8,297 nucleotides of DNA, taken from the NCBI GenBank assembly GCA_019312695.1, contig JAFDCT010000129.1:1-8297 (forward strand), read 5' to 3'. Source of the stretch: Deltaproteobacteria bacterium. Lineage in GTDB: Bacteria > Desulfobacterota > Desulfobulbia > Desulfobulbales > BM004. How positions within the stretch are numbered: position 1 is the stretch's first letter; each line of letters opens with the position of its first letter. A program made the position numbers and the translations under genes. Of this stretch, positions 1 through 6,190 are shown in pieces. Below the pieces are notes generated by a model that searched no databases, was not told where the DNA came from, and saw only the letters and a list, made by a program, of their open reading frames with translations.

Positions 1-1147
1 AGCCGCTACCGGCTGCTGCTCTCTGTATCCTTTTTAAAGCCTCCTGCAGGAGAACTCTCCGGCAGCCGAAATTTAAACGTACGTAACCGGGGAAACCGAA
101 CTCGCTGCCCTCTGACAGACCAATACCGTATGCTTCAAAAAATCGGGCCGGCGAGATCCTATCTATCCGGCGGGCATCTATCCAGGCCAGATATGTAGCC
201 TCCACATGATGCATGCTCAGGTTTTCCATTGCATGAATTGCCTCTTCCACCATGAGACTGTTCTGCCTCAGATAATCGAGCAACTCGGCAAGCCATTCCC
301 AACCGTCACGATATGCCGCCTCCGCTGCGCTGAAACCGAGAATATTAACCTCCGGGACAATCCCTGCCATGGCCTTCAGAAATTTTTTTCGCAGGCGCGG
401 ATCGGTTATCACCGCAAAGGAACAGCCAAGGCCGGGGATATTAAATGTTTTACTGGGGGCCATTAAGGTAATGGTGCGCGCTGAAGCCTCATGATCTACG
501 GTAGCTGTCGGAATATGTTTCTTATCAGCATCGAGGAGCAGATCACAGTGGATCTCATCGGAGCAAATTATGATATCGTGCCTGCAACAAAGCATTACAA
601 GTCTTTCAAGTTCCTGGCGGCTGAAAACACGGCCCACTGGATTATGCGGATTACAGAACAGCAGCAGCCTTGTTTTCGGTGTTATACTCTGTTCCAGGGC
701 GTGAAAATCTATTACCCACCTGTGGTTTTCTATCACAAGGGGGACAGTGATAAGCCCTCGGCCGGAATTCTTCGGTGCTGACAGAAACGGCGGATAAATA
801 GGCACCAGGGTCATGACATCGTCATGTTCCGTACCCACCATCCTGCAGGACACATTAAGGCCAGATACAAGGCCGGGCAGCCAGACAAGATGTTGTGGCT
901 CGACCTGCCAGCCGTATCTTGCGGCCAGCATTTCACAATCCGCCGCCGTGAGCCCTTCGGGTGGCAAACCATAACCGAAAACCCCGTGCCGGACCCTATT
1001 CTCCAGTGCCTGGATAACTGCAGGTGGAGACCTGAAATCCATGTCAGCAACCCATAGTGGAATAATGTCTCTGACCCCATAGCGGTCCCACTTCAGGCTT
1101 GCAGTATGATGACGTTCTATCGGCGCATCGAAGTCAAAGTGTGTCAT
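1..1147 (-). CDS. patB: MalY/PatB-family PLP-dependent C-S lyase (cystathionine beta-lyase type), 3' end cut by window edge
   Basis: This is a fold-type I PLP enzyme expected to cleave the C-S bond of cystathionine or cysteine conjugates in the cytoplasm (methionine/sulfur metabolism). The frame is open from ATG at 1147 to the window edge, 382 residues without a stop. Family members are usually about 385-400 residues, so only a few C-terminal residues are missing. Visible landmarks are: start MTHFDFDAPIERHHTASLKW; PLWVADMDF near residue 40; NPHNPVG with Asn169; SDEIHCDL with Asp197, which should contact the PLP pyridine nitrogen; SKTFNIPGL with Lys233, the expected Schiff-base lysine; and VRLNFG with Arg357, the expected carboxylate-binding arginine. 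All lie in one frame, so the gene looks intact. No clear Shine-Dalgarno precedes the start. The hydrolase gene ends 32 bp upstream on the same strand, suggesting cotranscription. A plain aminotransferase is the alternative, but the MalY/PatB pattern is strong. The exact substrate is not decidable from sequence. Confidence 0.93.
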   Translation of the reverse strand, partial: MTHFDFDAPIERHHTASLKWDRYGVRDIIPLWVADMDFRSPPAVIQALENRVRHGVFGYGLPPEGLTAADCEMLAARYGWQVEPQHLVWLPGLVSGLNVSCRMVGTEHDDVMTLVPIYPPFLSAPKNSGRGLITVPLVIENHRWVIDFHALEQSITPKTRLLLFCNPHNPVGRVFSRQELERLVMLCCRHDIIICSDEIHCDLLLDADKKHIPTATVDHEASARTITLMAPSKTFNIPGLGCSFAVITDPRLRKKFLKAMAGIVPEVNILGFSAAEAAYRDGWEWLAELLDYLRQNSLMVEEAIHAMENLSMHHVEATYLAWIDARRIDRISPARFFEAYGIGLSEGSEFGFPGYVRLNFGCRRVLLQEALKRIQRAAAGSG

Positions 1148-1179
1148 ATGGTAAAATTACTGCATGAGTTATAATGCTG

Positions 1180-1650
1180 CTACCCGCTCAACATGGCCTC
1201 CCAGTCAAGATTTCTGAAGGTATCGGCCAGCAGGTGGTTATCATCCACAATATCATATTGGAGAGCTGTAAAAATCTTTAACGCCATCGGGATAACTTTT
1301 TCCGGGGGGGTAACAGTATCTTTCTGTCCTATAATCATCCGTGCCGGGATATCAAGTGGTCGCATTGTGTATCGAGAAAATTCCGGAAAATTCAGGGCCG
1401 GGGCCAGGAGTATAACCAGGTTTACAACTCCATGGTGCTCCATGGCAAAGATAGTTGCCATCAGGCCGCCAAAGCTTGATCCAATCAGAATAATATTCTT
1501 TCCCCTGTTCAGAACAGCACATAATGTTTTCATCCGTTCGGAAAGACTGCCGGAAAAATCAGGCATTACCATATCCGGATAAAGTTGACGCAGGAAGCTA
1601 GCCTTGGCTCCTCTGCTGCTGCTCTCAAGACCATGCAGAAAAATTTTCAT
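1180..1650 (-). CDS. Small alpha/beta hydrolase (YqiA/UPF0227-like esterase)
   Basis: A 156-residue single-domain alpha/beta hydrolase, probably a cytoplasmic carboxylesterase of unknown substrate. It opens with MKIFLHGLESSSRGAKASFL; the HG with following serines matches the oxyanion region and the G-x-K-A pattern typical of YqiA-like proteins. The nucleophile elbow is GSSFGG with Ser59. Asp111 in GQKDTVTP and His139 in DDNHLL complete a catalytic triad in the right order and spacing. There is no signal peptide or lid domain, which fits the small size. The ATG at 1650 is the natural start because the first beta strand and HG motif begin at once, although the ribosome binding site is weak. The gene is first in a probable two-gene minus-strand unit with the downstream C-S lyase. 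Family assignment is by motif and length only; it could also be annotated simply as a hypothetical alpha/beta hydrolase. Confidence 0.85.
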   Translation of the reverse strand: MKIFLHGLESSSRGAKASFLRQLYPDMVMPDFSGSLSERMKTLCAVLNRGKNIILIGSSFGGLMATIFAMEHHGVVNLVILLAPALNFPEFSRYTMRPLDIPARMIIGQKDTVTPPEKVIPMALKIFTALQYDIVDDNHLLADTFRNLDWEAMLSG

Positions 1651-2000
1651 TAAGCGGTACCCAGGAAAACAAACTGTTATTATTTCATACTCTTATCATA
1701 ATCAAATTTATTTCCTTTTAACAGCAATTAGCGGGAATTAAAGCTTTTATTAGCATAGAGACAACTGGTTACCCCTTTGTGCAAACTGCCTCGGGCAAAC
1801 AAAAAAAAATAACAAAATTCGAACTTTTTACGGTACGTTTTGCGACAAACATCGCTGACATGCAGGCATCACATTACAGAAAAATTACGCTCATATCGGG
1901 GAACGTATTAATTTTGTTTAAAGAAATCCATAACTAGGGTAAAATTACGTGTTAGAAATAGTTACTTTATGACTTTATCCTAAAAAAACTGAAACAAAAA
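1651..2000. other. AT-rich divergent intergenic region
   Basis: This 350-bp stretch without a gene separates the minus-strand hydrolase from the plus-strand zinc-ribbon/TPR gene and should hold promoters for both. It is rich in A/T runs, including nine A's near 1801-1809. Small structures seen are an AAAGCTTT palindrome near 1740, TTTGTGCAAA near 1777, and a direct repeat AAAATTACG at 1881-1889 and 1941-1949, exactly 60 bp apart. For the minus strand a TATGAT hexamer can be read near 1700, but it has no good -35 partner. No tRNA, convincing small ORF or terminator is visible. Confidence 0.6.
1917..1945 (+). promoter_or_regulatory. Candidate sigma70-type promoter for the zinc-ribbon/TPR gene
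   Basis: TTTAAA at 1917-1922 (4 of 6 to the -35 consensus) is followed after 17 bp by TAAAAT at 1940-1945 (5 of 6 to the -10 consensus). It would give a leader of about 50 nt before the ATG at 2001. In AT-rich DNA such matches arise by chance, so this is tentative. Confidence 0.3.
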
Positions 2001-3359
2001 ATGGCAACAATCAAGAAAATAGTTTGCCCCAAATGCCAGGCAAAGCTTAAATTCAACCCGGATAAAATTACATCTGAGGTGGTGAAATTTAAGTGCCCCG
2101 GCTGTAAAACATTTATTAGGGTTAAAAAACCCGACCCAATCCAGGATATACCTTCCTCGCAAATCCCAAGCTGTTCCACGCAGATAGAAGACATAACCTT
2201 AATGGGCCAGGAATCAAAGCCCTCAGAAAATCATGAAAAACTTGATATTCAAGAAAAGGGTACCGGTAAGGATGCCCCGGCAGATCAACCTGAAGAAATA
2301 AAACCTGCAGCAGAATCTGCGATACCTGAAAAGCCGGAAGGGCCCCTTATCGAGGATTACACCCGTGATAAACTTGCAGAATACGAAGAGGCGGAAGCCG
2401 GGGCAGACGATTACGAGTGGACAAGGTATGCAGACAAAAAAGAGCCGACAATCCCGGAAACAAAGATAGACCTGAATTTGATTCCGGCTTCAGACGCTGA
2501 GCTGCATGAGAAAATTGCCGATCTGCAGCAGGCTGAGGTCTATAATCTCCAGGGAGAAGCCAATTTGGGGAAAAACCTCGTGAAACAGGCGATTCGTGAT
2601 TTCAATCATGCCCTTGAGATCAATCCCGAATATGTTGATGCCCTTGTCAACAGGGGCAGCGCCTATGTTCTCCAAAACAATTATAATGATGCACTTGCAG
2701 ACCTTAATCATGCCCTTGAGTTGGAGAAAAAGCAGGCTGATATCTACAAATTGCGGGGCGAAATTTATTTATTGAACAAATTGTATGATGAGTCCATCAA
2801 AGACTTCACTGCCGCAATAATACTTAATCCCATTTACAGTGACGCTTATCTGAACAGGGCCCGGGCATACTCAGAAAAGGGAATGACCGAAGAAGCTGAA
2901 TCTGATTATAATCAGGCTGTCAGGACCGAGCCTGAAAAATTTTCCAGTATTATTGGACTGGAAGGGGCAGAAACACTATTTGACGAAGATGAATCCTCTA
3001 AAAAGGAAACAAATGCCGGCTTTATCCAACAGGGTATAGAAGACCTGAAAAACGAAAAATATTATGAAGCCATAGAAAACTTTACCCAGGCTATTAACCT
3101 TATTTCAAATAATGCTGAAGTATTTATACTCAGAGGCCAGGCTTATCTTGAACTCAACCAACCTGATGAGGCAATGATCGACTTCAACCGGGCAGTTATC
3201 TCCGACCCCTTAAATCCGGCTCTATATTACTGGCGGGCCATGGCCTGGAAAGCATTAGACAGTTCGATTAACATGGTTACAGATCTCAAGCTTGCCTGTG
3301 AACTGGGATATGGTCCAGCCTGCGAAGAATACGAGAAACTCAAGCCCCAAAAACATTAA
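2001..3359 (+). CDS. Zinc-ribbon (MJ0042-type) and TPR-repeat protein
   Basis: A 452-residue protein with no signal peptide or membrane segment, expected to be a cytoplasmic scaffold or adaptor. Residues 9-35 form a four-cysteine zinc ribbon: CPKC (9-12), a 19-residue spacer, then CPGC (32-35), as in the MJ0042 family found at the N-terminus of many deltaproteobacterial proteins. Residues about 42-165 are acidic, rich in Pro, Glu, Asp and Lys, and probably disordered. The C-terminal part is a TPR solenoid with units near 178-211, 212-245, 246-279 and 280-313, a break at 314-337, then units near 338-371 and 372-405 and a degenerate one at 406-440. The consensus pattern G-x-A-Y, A-x-x-D-F-x-x-A-x-x-x-x-P repeats clearly. 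The ATG at 2001 puts the first cysteine pair at residue 9, as usual for such ribbons, though no good Shine-Dalgarno is present. The gene stands alone, convergent with the next. Its partner and function are unknown. Confidence 0.9.
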   Translation: MATIKKIVCPKCQAKLKFNPDKITSEVVKFKCPGCKTFIRVKKPDPIQDIPSSQIPSCSTQIEDITLMGQESKPSENHEKLDIQEKGTGKDAPADQPEEIKPAAESAIPEKPEGPLIEDYTRDKLAEYEEAEAGADDYEWTRYADKKEPTIPETKIDLNLIPASDAELHEKIADLQQAEVYNLQGEANLGKNLVKQAIRDFNHALEINPEYVDALVNRGSAYVLQNNYNDALADLNHALELEKKQADIYKLRGEIYLLNKLYDESIKDFTAAIILNPIYSDAYLNRARAYSEKGMTEEAESDYNQAVRTEPEKFSSIIGLEGAETLFDEDESSKKETNAGFIQQGIEDLKNEKYYEAIENFTQAINLISNNAEVFILRGQAYLELNQPDEAMIDFNRAVISDPLNPALYYWRAMAWKALDSSINMVTDLKLACELGYGPACEEYEKLKPQKH

Positions 3360-3447
3360 CTGGTCTTTTTTTGTCTTCGACTGATGCCTATTCCAAACCA
3401 TTTTAAAGAAACATCAGCCTGTTTTATTATCCAGCGCCATATACCTA

Positions 3448-4254
3448 CTATTTAGGTTCATAACCTGCTCCCATACCCGGTATCTGTTTAATACTGTTAC
3501 CTGGTGTGGGTTCCATGCCCTGGGATGAAGTTTTCTCTGGTGTCAAATCCTTGAATAGCTCGTCCGTTCCTGCCGGCGGCAGTTTCATCATTACCGGTTC
3601 TTCAGTTATAAGTGACTTGGCTCCGTCGCCGTGACCTATCAAGACCATTGTTGTATTTTCTGTTTCGGAAGTAACAATACCGAAAGGGCGCACTCCCGCA
3701 GAGTATTTATACCTTGCATATACTTTGCCGGATACATCCATTATCTGGTGCAGGCTTACATCAAAGGTTCCAGCCGGGACAACTGCAACCCCCTCCCCGG
3801 TTTTTACGTCCTGCATGCTATTGTCAAGGCTTGCAGGTATACCGCTGCGCTGCTCAAACATTTGACTTGCCAGCAGACGAACTTTCTGTGCTGAGTCAGG
3901 GTCCATCTCCCGAGCCGCTTCCGTTCCTGGTTTTACAATAATGCGCTTGATATTCTCCGAATCATTGGGGTTCCCCGTCACCATCATCTTGACGATATTA
4001 CTCTCTTCTCCTTCTCTTGTTATCACCTCATACCAGTAGGAGTCACTTTCAACACCTACAATTGACATACGCATAACAGTCCTAACGCCTGTTGTCTTGT
4101 CGAATAGAGCATATTCCGCCCAGGCTCCGGTTTTGGGAGCAAAGGCACCCATAAGCCTGGTCACCTCAGGTGACCGTGCTGTATCTGCAGCACTCTCTGC
4201 CCCGGGGCTGATGAAAAAACATGCCAGAATAAATGCGATTATATATCTCCTCAT
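3448..4254 (-). CDS. Exported protein of unknown function
   Basis: A 268-residue protein that I do not recognise. The start at 4254 is chosen because GGAGGT at 4266-4261 lies 6 nt before this ATG and because the protein then begins with a classic signal peptide: MRRYIIAFILACFFISPGAE, with probable cleavage in the AESAAD stretch near residues 21-23. The frame stays open upstream to 4389, but that extension has no ribosome site and an odd composition. Cys12 sits inside the hydrophobic core after two arginines, so lipoprotein processing is unlikely. The mature part is predicted mainly beta: segments such as GAWAEYALFDKTTG, VRTVMRMSIVGVE and SYWYEVITREGEESNIVKMM, then VVPAGTFDVSLHQIM and KVYARYKYSAGVRPFGIV, resemble small outer-membrane or periplasmic beta-sandwich proteins of the DUF4412 kind. 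That resemblance is impression, not proof. The tail is Pro/Gly-rich. It lies 135 bp downstream of the LOG-family gene with no terminator between them, so cotranscription is possible. Confidence 0.8.
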   Translation of the reverse strand: MRRYIIAFILACFFISPGAESAADTARSPEVTRLMGAFAPKTGAWAEYALFDKTTGVRTVMRMSIVGVESDSYWYEVITREGEESNIVKMMVTGNPNDSENIKRIIVKPGTEAAREMDPDSAQKVRLLASQMFEQRSGIPASLDNSMQDVKTGEGVAVVPAGTFDVSLHQIMDVSGKVYARYKYSAGVRPFGIVTSETENTTMVLIGHGDGAKSLITEEPVMMKLPPAGTDELFKDLTPEKTSSQGMEPTPGNSIKQIPGMGAGYEPK

Positions 4255-4260
4255 ACACAT

Positions 4261-4266
4261 ACCTCC
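4261..4266 (-). promoter_or_regulatory. Shine-Dalgarno that fixes the start of the exported protein
   Basis: GGAGGT on the minus strand, 6 nt before the ATG at 4254. Another ATG at 4260 touches the GGAGGT directly, too close for good initiation, so 4254 is preferred. Confidence 0.75.
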
Positions 4267-4389
4267 GCCATTCAAAGGTTTACAGAAATCAAAAAAGTAA
4301 CTGCAAATTATCCATACAATATGTATCATAAATACTTTTATTGATCCCCCCCAATGTAACTTTAGTATAAACCCCCAAAAGACAAACAT

Positions 4390-5295
4390 TCAGTCCGGTT
4401 TTTCCTCTTTGCTTTCATAATAGAACTGACGTATGATCTTCCAGGCATCCCCGGCTTTTTCAACCATGTAGAAAAGATTTTTGTCTTCAGGTCCTATAAC
4501 CCCTTCCCGGACTAGAAAATCAAAATTTATTGCCTTGTTCCAAAATTCTTTCCCAAATAAAATAACCGGCAACTTTTTGATTTTTCCCGTCTGAATAAGG
4601 GTGAGGGTTTCAAATAGCTCATCCATGGTGCCGTACCCTCCCGGAAAAGCAACAAGGGCCCTGGCCCTCATGAGAAAGTGCATCTTACGCATGGCGAAAT
4701 AGTGGAACTGAAAACAGAGTTCCGGTGTAATAAATTCGTTAGGTGCCTGTTCATGGGGCAGAACGATATTCAACCCGATGCTTTTGCCCCCCGCCTCATG
4801 GGCACCACGGTTGGCAGCTTCCATGATACCCGGACCGCCGCCGGTGGAAACCATAAGATCACAATCATCATCTATTATGCAGTTCTCTGTGATAAGCCTG
4901 GCCAGTTCCCGGGCTTCTTCATAATAGTTTGATTTTGCCAGAATTCTTTTTGCGCAGCTTACCCGTTGAATAGCTATTTCACTAAGCGGTTCCCTCTTGA
5001 CCTGCATTTCCTCCTGCTGCAGTTTTTTTGCCGCTGTTTCAGGATCGGGTATACGTGCCCCTCCAAAAATGACCACGGTTGCCTTGACTCCGTATTCCTG
5101 CTGAATTATTTCCGGCTTCATTATTTCAAGCTGTATTCGTACTGCCCGCAGTTCATCCCGCAGCAGAAACTGAGGGTCATCAAAGGCAAGCTTGTAACTC
5201 TCGGATTTTGTCTGTGGTGAAACGATACACAGCGCAGCATCTCTGACATCTTCCTGAGCGGACGGGAAACATTTAGTCGAATCTTTTGGGGGCAT
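4390..5295 (-). CDS. LOG-family protein (TIGR00730-like Rossmann fold nucleotide-processing protein)
   Basis: A 301-residue cytoplasmic protein of the LOG family (often misnamed lysine decarboxylase). Characterised relatives hydrolyse nucleoside 5'-monophosphates such as cytokinin riboside monophosphates or AMP, releasing the base and ribose 5-phosphate. Motifs are FGGAR (77-81), TGGGPGIMEAANRGA (151-165), MRKMHF (202-207) and PGGYGTMDE (218-226). The last contains the PGGxGTxxE signature with the expected catalytic Glu226, and Arg203 is the usual partner. The start at 5295 has an AAGGAGGA Shine-Dalgarno 9 nt upstream; the longer frame to 5331 would use TTG without such a site. The protein is about 100 residues longer than minimal LOG proteins. 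The extra part is an N-terminal helical region (about 1-70) and an insert after FGGAR (about 82-125) rich in Lys, Glu and Gln, typical of the long bacterial subgroup. The substrate is unknown. It is upstream of, and possibly cotranscribed with, the exported protein. Confidence 0.92.
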   Translation of the reverse strand: MPPKDSTKCFPSAQEDVRDAALCIVSPQTKSESYKLAFDDPQFLLRDELRAVRIQLEIMKPEIIQQEYGVKATVVIFGGARIPDPETAAKKLQQEEMQVKREPLSEIAIQRVSCAKRILAKSNYYEEARELARLITENCIIDDDCDLMVSTGGGPGIMEAANRGAHEAGGKSIGLNIVLPHEQAPNEFITPELCFQFHYFAMRKMHFLMRARALVAFPGGYGTMDELFETLTLIQTGKIKKLPVILFGKEFWNKAINFDFLVREGVIGPEDKNLFYMVEKAGDAWKIIRQFYYESKEEKPD

Positions 5296-5304
5296 TGGCA
5301 GGAG

Positions 5305-5312
5305 TCCTCCTT
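5305..5312 (-). promoter_or_regulatory. Shine-Dalgarno that fixes the LOG-family gene start
   Basis: AAGGAGGA on the minus strand, 9 nt before the ATG at 5295. It decides against the upstream TTG at 5331, which has no comparable site. Confidence 0.8.
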
Positions 5313-5430
5313 TTATAAAAATATTTAGCAATAAAACCTGGTTTGCAGCATTCCTCTATACTCTAACCTGTAACACATTACCGCTGCAATATTGCTACTG
5401 GTTTATTCCTGGTAACAACTACCGAGAGTG

Positions 5431-5475
5431 TTCAAAAAAACAAAAAAGGCCGGGATATCAAAAAATCCCGGCCTT
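5431..5475 (-). terminator. Rho-independent terminator of the cytochrome c3 gene
   Basis: Read on the minus strand, a perfect 11-bp stem (AAGGCCGGGAT pairing with ATCCCGGCCTT; bases 5465-5475 with 5446-5456) encloses an 8-nt loop and runs into TTTTTTGTTTTTTT. It begins 24 bp past the cytochrome stop codon. The plus-strand exit has no T tract, so it acts on the minus strand only, and it insulates the cytochrome gene from the downstream LOG-family gene. Confidence 0.93.
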
Positions 5476-5499
5476 AACAGTAATTGCCAGTTTATTTTT

Positions 5500-5907
5500 T
5501 TATTTAACGTGACAGTCTGTACACTTGGTCGGTCCTTTCATGCCGTTTACTCCCTGCTTATGGCATTCCTTACAACGCGCATGAAATGCCTCTTTCGGGG
5601 TCTGCAATTCCTGCTTGTCAAAATCCTCGTTATGGCAGCTTGCACAGCGCAGTTGCTGGCTGTTTTCCATGGCTGCTATGTCTTTGTCAGTCAAAGGCTG
5701 ATGTTCACTGTCATGATGGCATTGCCCGCATGACACCCCGAGATTAAGATGTACCGGGTGGGAAAACCTGGCAGATTTTTTTTCTCCCTGAATTGTCATT
5801 TCTTCTACCGGTGCCACAATCCCTTTTTCCTCAGCAGCAAACGATGTTCCAATGACAAGCCAGGATGCCGCCAGAACAAAAAATGGAACTACCCAAATTC
5901 TTTTCAT
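5500..5907 (-). CDS. Tetraheme cytochrome c3 (class III), periplasmic
   Basis: A 135-residue exported multiheme cytochrome. The N-terminus MKRIWVVPFFVLAASWLVIG is a Sec signal peptide, with likely cleavage near residues 24-25 (TSFA/AEE), leaving about 110 residues, the usual size of cytochrome c3. Four CxxCH heme-attachment motifs are present: CGQCH (60-64), CASCH (88-92), CKECH (112-116) and CTDCH (129-133). The extra histidines expected as distal ligands are all there: His50 and His53 in FSHPVH, His65 directly after the first motif, and His109 before the third. This is the full bis-His tetraheme pattern, with every heme site CxxCH instead of the longer CxxxxCH seen in some homologues. The role is a low-potential electron carrier between periplasmic hydrogenases or dehydrogenases and membrane complexes. 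The gene has a strong Shine-Dalgarno (AGGAGGA at 5920-5914, 6 nt spacing) and its own terminator, and it lies divergent from a membrane XRE regulator. No hydrogenase or membrane partner is encoded nearby. Confidence 0.95.
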   Translation of the reverse strand: MKRIWVVPFFVLAASWLVIGTSFAAEEKGIVAPVEEMTIQGEKKSARFSHPVHLNLGVSCGQCHHDSEHQPLTDKDIAAMENSQQLRCASCHNEDFDKQELQTPKEAFHARCKECHKQGVNGMKGPTKCTDCHVK

Positions 5908-5992
5908 AGCTACTCCTCCTTTTTATATTTGTATAGGTTAATTCTTGGAGCACTTCCGCCTGAATCAGATTGTAATATGCGTCCAGGTTTTG

Positions 5993-6091
5993 TGTAGATG
6001 ATGTCGGGTCATATCTTTGTAGATGTTGACCGATGTCGGGCCGACATCATTGGCAGCAACCCCATGACACCATTTGCAACAATTGACCGAT
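5993..6091. repeat. Cluster of short direct repeats around the palindrome
   Basis: Three short words recur here. TGTAGATG is at 5993-6000 and 6018-6025 (25 bp apart). GATGTCGGG is at 6000-6008 and 6032-6040. TTGACCGAT is at 6026-6034 and 6083-6091 (57 bp apart). They interlock with the palindrome at 6032-6048, which looks like a multi-site regulatory region or a decayed tandem duplication. Confidence 0.55.
6032..6048. promoter_or_regulatory. Palindromic candidate operator
   Basis: GATGTCGGGCCGACATC is a perfect inverted repeat of two 8-bp arms around one central base. It lies 125 bp upstream of the cytochrome start and 143 bp upstream of the XRE gene start. A third copy of the half-site, GATGTCGG, is at 6000-6007 in the same orientation as the left arm. 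The arrangement fits binding by a dimeric regulator such as the adjacent XRE protein, which is inference. The arms also form a hairpin, but no T tract follows, so a terminator is unlikely. Confidence 0.55.
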
Positions 6092-6190
6092 TTGGGTAAG
6101 AATAAAAAGTCTGTGCAGGTTATCGGAACTTCGGCTAATATGACGCATCTCAATTGTCACAGATAACTCCAAAATCTTGAATCACCCACA

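Larger units (their letters stand above)
5908..6190. other. Divergent intergenic region between cytochrome c3 and XRE regulator
   Basis: This 283-bp region should carry both promoters. The side near the cytochrome is AT-rich with a TATACA hexamer near 5932 on the minus strand but no clear -35. The middle (5993-6091) contains the palindrome and repeats listed separately. The regulator side ends in ACCCACA before the ATG, with no Shine-Dalgarno. A TAATAT hexamer at 6136-6141 could be a plus-strand -10, without a good partner. A minus-strand open frame of 62 codons (5965-6153) also crosses it; see the findings. Confidence 0.6.

Noticed and set aside
206..1057. Plus-strand open frames at 206-466, 491-781 and 824-1057, and a minus-strand frame at 811-1080
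   Set aside because: All lie inside the intact C-S lyase gene, whose full set of PLP-enzyme motifs is in another minus-strand frame. These are shadow frames with no recognisable protein features.
1193..1582. Plus-strand open frame of 129 codons
   Set aside because: Antisense to the alpha/beta hydrolase, which has a complete catalytic triad; the plus frame shows no domain.
3381..3417. Possible terminator in the convergent gap (CTGATG pairing with CATCAG)
   Set aside because: Only a 6-bp stem around a 25-nt loop, with a broken T-rich stretch after it. Too weak to call, although a terminator is expected there.
4314..4326. Inverted repeat ATACA-ATA-TGTAT upstream of the exported protein
   Set aside because: Five-base AT-only arms in AT-rich DNA are expected by chance; no promoter elements are clearly placed around it.
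4255..4389. 45-residue N-terminal extension of the exported protein
   Set aside because: No ribosome site at 4389, hydrophobic and irregular composition, and it would bury the signal peptide. The SD-supported ATG at 4254 is better.
5980..5996. Sigma54-like promoter (TGGAC...TTACA on the minus strand) upstream of cytochrome c3
   Set aside because: The invariant GC of the -12 element is absent at the required spacing from GG, so it does not meet the consensus.
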